From positions 1-64,000 of the forward strand of contig CAKUQM010000001.1 in the NCBI GenBank assembly GCA_934675465.1: 64,000 bases of DNA, in the 5' to 3' direction. The notes beneath the pieces are model-generated. The model was not told where the DNA came from. It was given only the letters and a program-made list of their open reading frames with translations, and made no database searches. How positions within the stretch are numbered: position 1 is the first letter of the stretch; the number at the start of each line of letters is the position of its first letter. This document shows, one piece after another, positions 16,751 to 25,367 of the stretch. The stretch is from an uncultured Erysipelotrichaceae bacterium (GTDB lineage: Bacteria; Bacillota_I; Bacilli_A; Erysipelotrichales; Erysipelotrichaceae). The position numbers were made by a program, and so were the translations under genes.

Positions 16751-18676
16751 ATGATAAAAGATAGTAAAGAAAGACAAATAGTATCATTACTGATAAATCA
16801 AATAGATTGGACAAATGCAAAAACAATTGCATCTTGTTTAGATATTTCTGTTAGAAGTGTTAAATACTCAATATCAGCTTTAAATAGTCAATATCCAGCT
16901 TTAATTTTTTCTTCAACTAAAGGATATAAGATTAACAAAGATGTCGCAAAAGAACTACTCGAAGATAATAACGGCTATAATATTCCTGTTAATTTTGAAG
17001 AAAGAAAAAGTTACATAATCAAAGCTATTTTAATTGATAATGAAAAACCTACTATTGATTCTCTTTCTGAAGAACTATGTATTTCACCTGTAACATTGCA
17101 AAACGAGCTATCAAAGATTCGTAGTGAACTTGTTCCATACCATCTTAATATTCACACAAAAAATGATGTAATTTCAATTTCTGGTATATCAAAAGACAAG
17201 AGAAAAATTATCATTGACCTTATTAACGAAGAAATCAAATCATCATCTTTTTCTATAGAAAAAATTAATAATCTTTTTGAAAACGTTGATTTAAAAGTTA
17301 TCGAAAAGATAGTTATTTCAGTCTTAAATAAGTATGAATACTTCTTAGATTCATATTCATTATTTAATTATTGTCTTCACTTAGCTTTGGCTATTGAAAT
17401 TCATAAGAACAGAAATGATCTCATTTCCTTGAACGATCAAGAAGCAATTAACAAATTAGCATCTGGCAATGTAGAAAAGATAGTTAAAGACATATATATA
17501 GAACTTAAAAAAACTTATGATTTAGATTATTCAATATACGAAATCCAACAAGCATCAATTTTGATGATGACAAGAGTTGTGACGGCAAATGTTGAAAATA
17601 TTAAACACGAACAAATAGAATCAATTTTAGGAAAAGACATCAACATCCTTATTGAAGAAATAGTTAAATCCGTTTACGATACTTACAGCATTAATTTAGA
17701 TAACGACAATTTCTTAATCCGTTTTGCGTTTCATTTAAAAAATTTAATCGTAAGGCTTAAATACAACATTAAAATTAACGACTTGCAATTCTCTGGAATT
17801 AAAAACGAATATCCATTAATATACGCTGTATCAGTTTTTATTTCTAAGATTATTACACAACATTGTGGTTATATTCTACCTGAAGATGAAATTTCTTATA
17901 TATGTTTACATGTAGGTGTTTTGATGGATGAAAAGAAAGCAACCGATGGTAAAGTTAATGCCATTGTTGTATGTCCAAACTACTTCTCTTTGGGAAAGAA
18001 AATATTTGTTAAGTTATCAGAAACATGCCACGATGATTTATTGATTAGTAATGTTGTTACTTATCTAGATAGTAATGTTGACTTATCAAAAGTTGAGCTT
18101 ATTTTAACGACTCAAGAATTAGATTCATCAATAACAATACCTCATTATGTGTTGTCTCCGTTTGTATCTCAAGATGATATTAGACATATTTTCAATATCA
18201 CAAAAGACATCAAAAATAGGAAAATACAAAAAATAATAAAAGATAAACTTAAATATTTCTTTCATGAGGAGTTATTCTTTGTTGGCAAAAAATTCAAAAC
18301 AGATAAAGATGCAATTGAAAACATGTGCAATACAATGTTAGACCTAAAATTTGTTGATATTGACTATAAAGAACAAATTTATGAGCATGAGAGAATTAGC
18401 CCTAGTTCATATGGAAATATTGCTATCCCACATCCTTTAAACACTAAAGCTAAATCTAGTGTTATTGCTGTTTGTTTAAGTCCTAGTCCTATATTATGGG
18501 GAAGCAATAAAGTTAATCTTGTCTTTATGCTTTCGTTAAAAGAAGAAGATAAAGATTATTTTGCAGATATTTTTAGTTTTATTGATTCAATATTAAAAGA
18601 TGAGACTAAATTCAAATTACTAATAAATGCTAAAAATTATGATGAATTTATTGATTATTTAATTAGCGTATTCTAA
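16751..18676 (+). CDS. PRD-domain PTS transcription regulator (LicR/MtlR type)
   Basis: 641 residues. Two helix-turn-helix domains at about 1-60 and 80-140 (ASCLDISVRSVKYSISAL, EELCISPVTLQNELSKI), two PRD domains at about 170-280 and 290-395, an EIIB-like domain (about 395-480, VNAIVVCPNYF) and an EIIA-like domain to the end with the phospho-His motif IAIPHPLNT. PTS proteins phosphorylate such activators according to sugar supply. It is transcribed away from the EIIA gene and most likely controls the 6.1-16.6 kb operon. Confidence 0.92.
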   Translation: MIKDSKERQIVSLLINQIDWTNAKTIASCLDISVRSVKYSISALNSQYPALIFSSTKGYKINKDVAKELLEDNNGYNIPVNFEERKSYIIKAILIDNEKPTIDSLSEELCISPVTLQNELSKIRSELVPYHLNIHTKNDVISISGISKDKRKIIIDLINEEIKSSSFSIEKINNLFENVDLKVIEKIVISVLNKYEYFLDSYSLFNYCLHLALAIEIHKNRNDLISLNDQEAINKLASGNVEKIVKDIYIELKKTYDLDYSIYEIQQASILMMTRVVTANVENIKHEQIESILGKDINILIEEIVKSVYDTYSINLDNDNFLIRFAFHLKNLIVRLKYNIKINDLQFSGIKNEYPLIYAVSVFISKIITQHCGYILPEDEISYICLHVGVLMDEKKATDGKVNAIVVCPNYFSLGKKIFVKLSETCHDDLLISNVVTYLDSNVDLSKVELILTTQELDSSITIPHYVLSPFVSQDDIRHIFNITKDIKNRKIQKIIKDKLKYFFHEELFFVGKKFKTDKDAIENMCNTMLDLKFVDIDYKEQIYEHERISPSSYGNIAIPHPLNTKAKSSVIAVCLSPSPILWGSNKVNLVFMLSLKEEDKDYFADIFSFIDSILKDETKFKLLINAKNYDEFIDYLISVF

Positions 18677-18737
18677 AAACATTAATTCTTTATTGCAAAG
18701 ATATTCTAAAATAAGCAAAGCATAATAATTAAAAAAG

Positions 18738-18790
18738 AAAAAAGTGTTTATATTGTTGCAAGTTTTATACATCAACATAAACACTTTTTT
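18738..18790. terminator. Bidirectional terminator between PRD regulator and ABC operon
   Basis: AAAAAAGTGTTTAT (18738-18751) pairs with ATAAACACTTTTTT (18777-18790). With A-runs and T-runs on both sides it can stop both converging transcripts. Confidence 0.85.
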
Positions 18791-18797
18791 ATACTAT

Positions 18798-19598
18798 TTA
18801 TTCAGCGATAGAAGTCGCATCATAGCCAAAATACTTATTAGATAATTCGGCTAAGCTACCATCTGCTCTTAATTCTTCAATAATCTTATCAACTTCTTCA
18901 ATTAAAGTCTTGCTGTAATCACCCTTGCAAGAGGCAACAACTGTTTTTTCAGGCTCTGTTTCATCTACAATCTTGATACCTGCATTATCACCCTTTTCTC
19001 TAATATAATCATTAAATACTGATAAAGAATTGATTGTACAATCCGCATCACCTCTTTGAAGTAATTGAATAGTATCCGCAAAAGTAGTTATATACTTTGT
19101 AGTTGCACCATATTCTTCGCCCATTTGAGCATAACTAGAACCAGGTGAATTAGTATTAATCTTGCCCTTAATGTCTTCAAATGACTTAATATCGTTGTTA
19201 TCTTCTAAGACAATTAGAACTGTTTGATCATATAGATAAGGTGTTGAGAAATTAAAAGCTTCTGCTCTTTCTTCAGAATAAGTAATACCATTAATACCTA
19301 AGTCAAAAGATCCTGATTGAACACCAGCTAAGATTGAATCCCAGTCTGTTTCCTTATATTCAACTTTAACACCTAACTTATCTGCAATCATCTTACCAAG
19401 TTCTACGTCAAAACCAACTAGTTCATTAGTTTCTTCATCATGATAAGTATATGGAGACCAGTCTCCTTCAGTTGCTACTACAAGAGTTCCTCTTTCCTTA
19501 ATAGTAGCTAATAAATCTTTCTTCTCCTCTTCTTCTTGTTGTTTACCACAAGCGGTTAAGCTTAATAGTAAAGCTAATAACACAATAATCTTCTTCAT
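18798..19598 (-). CDS. Polar amino acid ABC transporter, substrate-binding lipoprotein
   Basis: 266 residues. Signal peptide with lipobox LSLTAC, lipidated Cys17, then a short acidic linker. The SBP_bac_3 fold follows (GTLVVATEGDWSPYT, LVGFDVELGKMIADKLGV, WDSILAGVQSGSFDLGIN). It captures a polar amino acid outside the membrane and gives it to the permease encoded next door. The divergent Rrf2 regulator and its possible CymR-type box point to cystine, by inference. Last gene of the three-gene operon. Confidence 0.93.
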   Translation of the reverse strand: MKKIIVLLALLLSLTACGKQQEEEEKKDLLATIKERGTLVVATEGDWSPYTYHDEETNELVGFDVELGKMIADKLGVKVEYKETDWDSILAGVQSGSFDLGINGITYSEERAEAFNFSTPYLYDQTVLIVLEDNNDIKSFEDIKGKINTNSPGSSYAQMGEEYGATTKYITTFADTIQLLQRGDADCTINSLSVFNDYIREKGDNAGIKIVDETEPEKTVVASCKGDYSKTLIEEVDKIIEELRADGSLAELSNKYFGYDATSIAE

Positions 19599-20339
19599 TT
19601 AAAATTCTCCTTCCACATTATTTATAAAACGTTTAATACGCTCATTCTTTTGGTTATTAAAGAATGAATCAGTATCACTATCACAAATTACTTCACCCTC
19701 ATCTAAGAAAATAATACGATTAGATACATTACGGGCAAAGGCCATTTCATGAGTTACCACTACCATCGTTACTTTTTCCTTAGCCAAGTCTTTCATAACC
19801 CCCAATACTTCATTAGTTAATTCAGGGTCTAGAGAACTTGTTGGTTCATCAAAGTAAATAACTTCCGGTTTATATGCTAGAGCTCTGGCAATAGATACAC
19901 GCTGTTGTTGACCACCTGATAAAGAGATTGGGTAATAGTCTAATTTATCACCTAAACCAACTTTTTCTAGGGCACTTGTAGCTATTTCTCTTGCCTTTGT
20001 CTTATCCATATTTCTAACAGTAACCAAGCCTTCCATGACATTTTCTAAAGCTGTTTTATTTAAGAAAAGGTTATAGTTTTGAAACACAAAACCCGTTTTC
20101 ATACGTAAAGCCGCTATATCACTTTTCTTCATATTAGCTAAGTCATATTCCTTACCATCAAAGACCAAAGTACCTTTATCAGCCTTAGCTAGAAAATTGA
20201 TACAACGTAAGATGGTTGTCTTACCACCACCAGAAGATCCTAGTATGGCAATCACATCGCCATCATTTATCTTAAAATTTATACCCTTTAAGACTTCATT
20301 ATCACCAAAGGACTTATGTAAATCTTTTACTTCAATCAT
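19599..20339 (-). CDS. Polar amino acid ABC transporter, ATPase
   Basis: 246 residues. Walker A GSSGGGKTT (34-42), signature LSGGQQQR, Walker B VIYFDEPTS and the H-loop VVTHEM are complete. It belongs to the GlnQ/TcyC group. Gly replaces the more common Ser/Cys in the Walker A middle, still functional by pattern. The ATG overlaps the permease stop and follows GGAGG. Confidence 0.95.
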   Translation of the reverse strand: MIEVKDLHKSFGDNEVLKGINFKINDGDVIAILGSSGGGKTTILRCINFLAKADKGTLVFDGKEYDLANMKKSDIAALRMKTGFVFQNYNLFLNKTALENVMEGLVTVRNMDKTKAREIATSALEKVGLGDKLDYYPISLSGGQQQRVSIARALAYKPEVIYFDEPTSSLDPELTNEVLGVMKDLAKEKVTMVVVTHEMAFARNVSNRIIFLDEGEVICDSDTDSFFNNQKNERIKRFINNVEGEF

Positions 20340-21007
20340 CTAACACCTCCGTAGAAGTTTAAACGCTTCTCAATTTTCTTTTGTGCAATAGATATAATTG
20401 AACAAAATAATAAGTAAATAATCGCTGCTTCTAGATATAGGACAAATGGTTCAAATACTCTACCATTGACAATCTGAGCCTGTCTAAACATTTCAACTAC
20501 TGTAATAGTTGAGGCCATTGATGAATCTTTAATTAGCGCAATAAAGGAATTCATTAAAGATGGGAAGGCTGTACGTAAGGCTTGAGGAAGTATGATTCTC
20601 GTCATGATTTGTAGATAATTCATACCCACACAATAACCCGCTTCCATTTGACCACTTGGTACCGCCTCTAGTGATGCCCTCATAGTTTCTGACATATAGG
20701 CACCCTCGTTTAGTCCTAGTACCACAATAGCACATACAATTGGATCTAGTTTTATACCAAGAGATGGCAAGCCATAGAAGAAAATATAAAGTTGTACAAG
20801 CAACGGTGTACCTCTTACTATCCAAACATAAAATCTAGATAATGGAGTTAATACCTTTATATGGGCAAATTGAATAAAGGCTACAAGTACTGATATTAAA
20901 AAAGCCAAGACAAAAGAAGCTAGCGACACAGGGATAGTCACCTTTAGTCCTAGTTCTAGTATTTTAGGAAAAGAGTTGATAATAATATTTATTAAACGTT
21001 CATCCAT
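20336..21007 (-). CDS. Polar amino acid ABC transporter, permease
   Basis: 223 residues with about five membrane helices (HisM/GlnP family). The EAA loop that docks on the ATPase is GLNEGAYMSETMRASLEAV...GQMEAGYCVGM. First gene of the operon, read from a consensus promoter (21041-21069). One permease gene suggests a homodimer. Confidence 0.94.
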   Translation of the reverse strand: MDERLINIIINSFPKILELGLKVTIPVSLASFVLAFLISVLVAFIQFAHIKVLTPLSRFYVWIVRGTPLLVQLYIFFYGLPSLGIKLDPIVCAIVVLGLNEGAYMSETMRASLEAVPSGQMEAGYCVGMNYLQIMTRIILPQALRTAFPSLMNSFIALIKDSSMASTITVVEMFRQAQIVNGRVFEPFVLYLEAAIIYLLFCSIISIAQKKIEKRLNFYGGVR

Positions 21008-21040
21008 TTTTAATTCCTACCTTTTATATAGGTAATTCAA

Positions 21041-21069
21041 ATTATATTTTCTATATCCTACCTTGTCAA
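21041..21069 (-). promoter_or_regulatory. Consensus promoter of the amino acid ABC operon
   Basis: Minus strand TTGACA (21064-21069), 17-base spacer, TATAAT (21041-21046): a perfect sigma-A match. A strong promoter beside a regulator suggests repression. Its -35 shares bases with the -35 of the opposite promoter. Confidence 0.85.
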
Positions 21070-21091
21070 TAGGAATTAAATAACCTAAAAT
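21063..21091 (+). promoter_or_regulatory. Promoter of the Rrf2 regulator, with candidate operator
   Basis: TTGTCA (21063-21068), 17-base spacer, TAAAAT (21086-21091), then 6 bases to the ATG at 21098, so the message is predicted to be leaderless. The spacer contains AATAGGAATTAAAT; a close copy, GGTAGGAATTAAAA, lies on the minus strand just before the permease start. These may be binding sites of the Rrf2 protein. Confidence 0.75.
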
Positions 21092-21097
21092 TATAGT

Positions 21098-21502
21098 ATG
21101 TTAATATCAACAAAAGGAACTAACGCTATTAGAGCTTTAGTAGATATCGCTAAGCATCAAGATGAATGTGAATACATCCCACTTTCAGCCATTGCCACAA
21201 GATTAAATATTTCTAGAAAATACTTAGAATGCATCATGTGTTTATTGGCAAAGAATAAGATGGTTTGTGTATGTAAAGGCAAGTTTGGTGGGTATCGTTT
21301 ATGCAAAAATCCTGAGGAATATTCTTTATTCGATATTTTAATCATTACTGAAGAAGAATTTAAGACAAGTCCTTGTCATTGTGTTGATAAGAATGGTCAA
21401 TGTGAAGAAAAAAGCTCATGTACAGTATTAAGTACTTGTAATGAGCTTCATGAATTAATTTGTGATTATCTTAAAAATAAGACACTTAAGGATTTGCTTT
21501 AG
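21098..21502 (+). CDS. Rrf2-family transcription regulator (CymR-like)
   Basis: 134 residues. An N-terminal winged helix (TKGTNAIRALVDIAKHQ, SAIATRLNISRKYLECIM, GKFGGYRL) is typical of Rrf2. The C-terminal part has four cysteines (CHC, GQC, SSC) near 105-120, which could bind a Fe-S cluster or zinc, or sense thiols. It is divergent from the amino acid ABC operon, which fits control of cystine import as by CymR. The stop overlaps the convergent aminopeptidase end by 4 bases. Confidence 0.88.
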   Translation: MLISTKGTNAIRALVDIAKHQDECEYIPLSAIATRLNISRKYLECIMCLLAKNKMVCVCKGKFGGYRLCKNPEEYSLFDILIITEEEFKTSPCHCVDKNGQCEEKSSCTVLSTCNELHELICDYLKNKTLKDLL

Positions 21503-22743
21503 AAGACAAAGTTACCGTCTTTAAAGACAACAACTTCTTGTCCATCATATGTTTCACCAATAATAGACATATCCTTGCTGCCAAACATAAAGTCAACATG
21601 GTTAAGTGAATCGTTACCACCTAATTTTAGTAGTTCTTCACTACTGATTTTTTCACCATCTTTAACAGTAGTTGGATAACATGCACCAAGTGCTAAGTGA
21701 CATGATGCATTTTCATCAAATAATGTGTCATAGAATAAGATGCCACTATTTGAGATAGGACTATCATAAGAAATCAAAGCTACTTCACCTAATGACTTAG
21801 ACCCTTCATCAGTATCTAAGATAGTCTTTAATACATCTTCATTGTCTTCGGCTTTATAATCTACAACTTTACCATCTTTGAATGATAATTCAAAAGAAGA
21901 GATTAGTTTACCTCCATATGATAAAGGTTTAGTAGAACATACTCTACCATCGATGTGGTAACAATCAGGCATTGTGAATACTTCTTCAGTTGGAATATTA
22001 GCATTAAACGGTACCTTGTACATACCACTAGCTACTTCTTCTCCACCTTGCCAGATATGATTTTTGATTAAACCAACTGTTAAATCAGTACCTAGACTGT
22101 TCTTAAAATGTAATGACTTAAAGTTATATTCATTTAATAATGCACAGTGTTTTGCCAACTCATCATCATGTTTCTTCCAATTATTAACTGTTGCACCTAC
22201 TTTAACACGAGATGTCATTAAAATAGCTTCCCACAACGCATTCATAGCTTCTTCATCACTTAATTCAGGGAACACCTTTTTAGCCCAATTAAGCTCAGGA
22301 TAAGCAACAATTGTCCATTGTCCTACTGAATTCATGAAGTAGTATTGATAGTCGGCTAAAGCCTTCATACGAGCCATTCTAGAGGCCTTGATTTTCTCTT
22401 GATCTAAGCCCTTTAATAAGTCTGGATCACTACCAATAATAGCGATACGACAGTATCCTTCTTCGATTAAACTTGCTGTCTTTTCAACTTGCCACTTAGG
22501 GAATTTTTCTAAGTTTTCTAAAGACATATAAGTGTAGTCTAATAAGCTTTTAGCGTCATCATAATAATCAAAAGAAACCTTGGCAGCACCGCATTTATAG
22601 GCTACTTCAGCGCATTTTCTAGCTAATTTATAAGCTTCAACAGGAGCACTAATCACTACTGTTTGGCCCTCTTGTACATTAACGCCAGTTTTAACTGCCA
22701 AAGCAGCATATTCTTCTAAAATATCTTCTCTAATTTCAAACAT
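21499..22743 (-). CDS. Aminopeptidase, M29 family (PepS/AmpS type)
   Basis: 414 residues from the ATG at 22743, 6 bases behind GGAGG; an upstream in-frame start at 22749 is inside that site. The M29 pattern is visible: LKFKNSLGTDLTVGL-like middle part, FTMPDCYHIDGRV, LSYGGKLI and the C-terminal HLALGACYPTT and NHVDFMFGSKDMSI metal-binding segments. It removes N-terminal residues from peptides in the cytoplasm. HlyIII-like gene starts just behind it on the same strand, so both may share a transcript. Confidence 0.9.
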   Translation of the reverse strand: MFEIREDILEEYAALAVKTGVNVQEGQTVVISAPVEAYKLARKCAEVAYKCGAAKVSFDYYDDAKSLLDYTYMSLENLEKFPKWQVEKTASLIEEGYCRIAIIGSDPDLLKGLDQEKIKASRMARMKALADYQYYFMNSVGQWTIVAYPELNWAKKVFPELSDEEAMNALWEAILMTSRVKVGATVNNWKKHDDELAKHCALLNEYNFKSLHFKNSLGTDLTVGLIKNHIWQGGEEVASGMYKVPFNANIPTEEVFTMPDCYHIDGRVCSTKPLSYGGKLISSFELSFKDGKVVDYKAEDNEDVLKTILDTDEGSKSLGEVALISYDSPISNSGILFYDTLFDENASCHLALGACYPTTVKDGEKISSEELLKLGGNDSLNHVDFMFGSKDMSIIGETYDGQEVVVFKDGNFVF

Positions 22744-22753
22744 ACACACCCTC

Positions 22754-23410
22754 CTAAATCATATATAAGTATATCGCAAGCCACTGTAAGACACTACCTG
22801 CAAGCACAAATACATGGAAAATTGAGTGCATGTATTTTACTTTCTTACCTAACCAATAAAGAATGGCACCCAGAGAATAAGAAATACCGCCTGCTAATAT
22901 TAAATAAAAGGCATTTACTGATGCATTAGCAATTAATGGTCTTACAAAGAATAACACACACCAGCCTGATAATAAATGACAGAATACTGATAATTTTGAG
23001 TATTTATCTACGTCAATGGCGGTAAAGACGATACCTACAACATTTACCGCAAAGGCACATAGGAATAAGATCCAACCATAGATACCCTTAACGCCTAATA
23101 AAGCAACTGCCGTAATACTACCAAGCACCAATAAATAAACATCACAGTGGTCAATTACTCTTAAGACCATCTTACCTTTTAGTCTTGGAGATAGACCATG
23201 GTAGATACATGAAATGATATATGTAATAAACATAAAGGTTCCATATACTGCCAAAACCACAAAACATAATGCCGTATTTTTGTCATGAGCCGCTTTTACT
23301 ATCATCATAACTAGGGCAACAATTGAAAAGATAGCACCTAGGCCATGGGTTATTGCGTTTGTTATTTCTTCACCTAATGTATAATCAGGAATTCTAATTT
23401 TTTTAGCCAT
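22754..23410 (-). CDS. HlyIII/PAQR-family membrane protein
   Basis: 218 residues, seven hydrophobic segments. Conserved polar motifs of the family are present: NAITHGLGA near the start, SCIYHGLS in the middle and HSIFHVFVLAGS near the end, whose histidines bind zinc in PAQR proteins. Called hemolysin III from a B. cereus homologue, but the cell role in most bacteria is unclear. It starts with GGAGG 6-7 bases upstream and runs into pepS. Confidence 0.9.
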   Translation of the reverse strand: MAKKIRIPDYTLGEEITNAITHGLGAIFSIVALVMMIVKAAHDKNTALCFVVLAVYGTFMFITYIISCIYHGLSPRLKGKMVLRVIDHCDVYLLVLGSITAVALLGVKGIYGWILFLCAFAVNVVGIVFTAIDVDKYSKLSVFCHLLSGWCVLFFVRPLIANASVNAFYLILAGGISYSLGAILYWLGKKVKYMHSIFHVFVLAGSVLQWLAIYLYMI

Positions 23411-23467
23411 AAAAGACCTCCATATATTGTTATTGTATATAAAAAATTTATTTTTGTTTTAAATAAA

Positions 23468-23509
23468 AACCCTTTTTGGCTACTTATCTAAAATTGACCA
23501 AAAAGGGTT
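23468..23509 (-). terminator. Terminator of argS
   Basis: AACCCTTTTTGG and CCAAAAAGGGTT are 12-base complementary arms; on the minus strand the stem is followed by TTTATTT. It lies 36 bases behind the argS stop. Confidence 0.85.
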
Positions 23510-23544
23510 TAATACACAATTAATAATTTAATTAAAAATTATGA

Positions 23545-25185
23545 TTACATCTTTTCAGGAGCATCGATACCTAATAATTCTAAACAATTCTTTAGAGTAA
23601 TCTTAGTAGCTTCTAATAGACATAAACGTTCATTCATTAATTCAGGTTGAGTTTCATCAATAACTTTGCAAGAACCATAGAATGAATGGAAGTAACCAGC
23701 AAGCTTTTGAGCATAGTTACATAACTTGTTAGGACTTCTATGTACAGCACAATCATTTACTGTATCAGTAAATTCGTTGATATGCTTTAATAAGTCAGTT
23801 TCCTTAGCAGTATTTAGTAAAGTATATTCAGCTTGTCTATGGTACTTTGGAGCATTCTTAAGAATTGAACAAATTCTAGCATAAGCATATTGTACATAAT
23901 ATACTGGGTTATCATTTGTTTGTGATCTAGCTAAACCTAAGTCAAAGTCAAATTGAGTATCTAGTGCTCTACATAAGAAGAAATATCTTGCTGCATCAAC
24001 ACCAACATCATCACATAATTCTCTGATAGTTACAGCGTTACCTGTACGCTTGCTCATCTTAACTTCTTCACCGTTTTCAACAAGTCTTACCATTTGAATT
24101 AGGTCTACTTCTAAAGTGCCCTTAGGATAACCTAAAGCAGTTAGAGCAGCTTGCATACGAGGAATATAACCATGGTGGTCAGCACCCCAAAGGTTAATAA
24201 GCTTGTTGTAGCCTCTTTCAACCTTATAAATGTGGTTAGCAATATCTGGTGTTAAGTATGTATAGAAACCATTTTGTTTTCTTAATACACGGTTCTTATC
24301 ATCACCAAATTCAGTAGACTTGAACCATAAAGCTCCGTCTTCTTCATAAGTTAGGCCCATTTCTTCCATCTTAGCAACAGCCTTAGTTACACGATCCTCA
24401 GCAACTAACTTAGCTTCTGAAATCCAAGAATCGAATTCGCAACGATAGTATTCAAGGTCTAAACGGATTCTTTCCATTTCTAAACGTTCGCCTTCTTCTT
24501 TAAAGTAAGCTAACATTTCTTCTCTTGGTGCATGTAACCACTTGTCGCCATCAGCTTCTCTGATTTTTAAAGCAACATTCTTAACGTCTTCACCTTGGTA
24601 ACCATCTTCTGGAATTTCAAAGTCAAGACCATAACTTTCTCTATAACGAGCTTCAATTGATAAAGCTAGCATGTCCATTTGGTTACCAGCATCATTGATG
24701 TAGTATTCTCTTAATGGATCAAAACCAGCAAACTTCATAATACGAGCAGTTGAATCACCCCAAGCAGCACCACGTGCATGTCCTAAGTGAAGAATACCAG
24801 TAGGGTTAGCACTAACATACTCGATTAAGTATTTCTCGCCCTTACCGAAATCGCTCTTACCATAATCTTCGCCTTTATCAAATACTGTGTTAATTACATC
24901 TGCAATAGCACCTTTCTTCATCCAGAAATTGATAAAACCAGGCATCGCAACTTCAACATGATCAATAACATCATCAGTTAGGTTTTCCTTTAATTCGTTG
25001 GCAATATCGAATGGTTTCTTCTTTAATAACTTTGCTAAACGCATAGCGATGTTACTAGAGTAGTCACCGTTGGCATTGTCACGAGGAATTTCAACCATAA
25101 CTAATCCTTCTACTGAATCAAGGTCGAATGTCTTTTTTACTGCGTCACTAATAACGCTTACTAATTTAGTCTCTATCTTATTCAT
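23545..25185 (-). CDS. argS: Arginyl-tRNA synthetase
   Basis: 546 residues. HIGH motif HLGHARG in SANPTGILHLGHARG near 135, KMSKS motif KMSKRTGN near 365, N-terminal arginine-tRNA domain and C-terminal anticodon domain ending GIDAPEKM. It charges tRNA-Arg; two tRNA-Arg genes lie 5.5 kb away. The ATG is 7 bases behind a -10 box and has no ribosome binding site, so the message is predicted leaderless. It competes with the deiminase operon next door for arginine. Confidence 0.97.
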   Translation of the reverse strand: MNKIETKLVSVISDAVKKTFDLDSVEGLVMVEIPRDNANGDYSSNIAMRLAKLLKKKPFDIANELKENLTDDVIDHVEVAMPGFINFWMKKGAIADVINTVFDKGEDYGKSDFGKGEKYLIEYVSANPTGILHLGHARGAAWGDSTARIMKFAGFDPLREYYINDAGNQMDMLALSIEARYRESYGLDFEIPEDGYQGEDVKNVALKIREADGDKWLHAPREEMLAYFKEEGERLEMERIRLDLEYYRCEFDSWISEAKLVAEDRVTKAVAKMEEMGLTYEEDGALWFKSTEFGDDKNRVLRKQNGFYTYLTPDIANHIYKVERGYNKLINLWGADHHGYIPRMQAALTALGYPKGTLEVDLIQMVRLVENGEEVKMSKRTGNAVTIRELCDDVGVDAARYFFLCRALDTQFDFDLGLARSQTNDNPVYYVQYAYARICSILKNAPKYHRQAEYTLLNTAKETDLLKHINEFTDTVNDCAVHRSPNKLCNYAQKLAGYFHSFYGSCKVIDETQPELMNERLCLLEATKITLKNCLELLGIDAPEKM

Positions 25186-25192
25186 ACTTAAG

Positions 25193-25221
25193 ATAATATC
25201 ATAATCATTTTTTATTGTTAA
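25193..25221 (-). promoter_or_regulatory. Promoter of argS (leaderless)
   Basis: Minus strand TTAACA (25216-25221), 17-base spacer, TATTAT (25193-25198), then 7 bases to the ATG at 25185. Confidence 0.75.
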
Positions 25222-25295
25222 GTGAAAATTGTCCGCATAAATAAAGCATTATATAGATATTTGTCTTCTTTAGCACTTTTTTATCATTCCATAAG

Positions 25296-25323
25296 AAAAG
25301 GCCTTCGATTAAGAAGACCTTTT
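25296..25323 (-). terminator. Hairpin behind the arginine deiminase operon
   Basis: AAAAGGCCTTC and GAAGACCTTTT form an 11-bp stem with one G-T pair and a 6-base loop. It is about 45 bases behind the permease stop. The T-run on the minus strand is limited to the stem end. Confidence 0.65.
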
Positions 25324-25367
25324 ACAATTTTTTTAATAATTAGGAAATTTCAATTTTTAATGAATGA

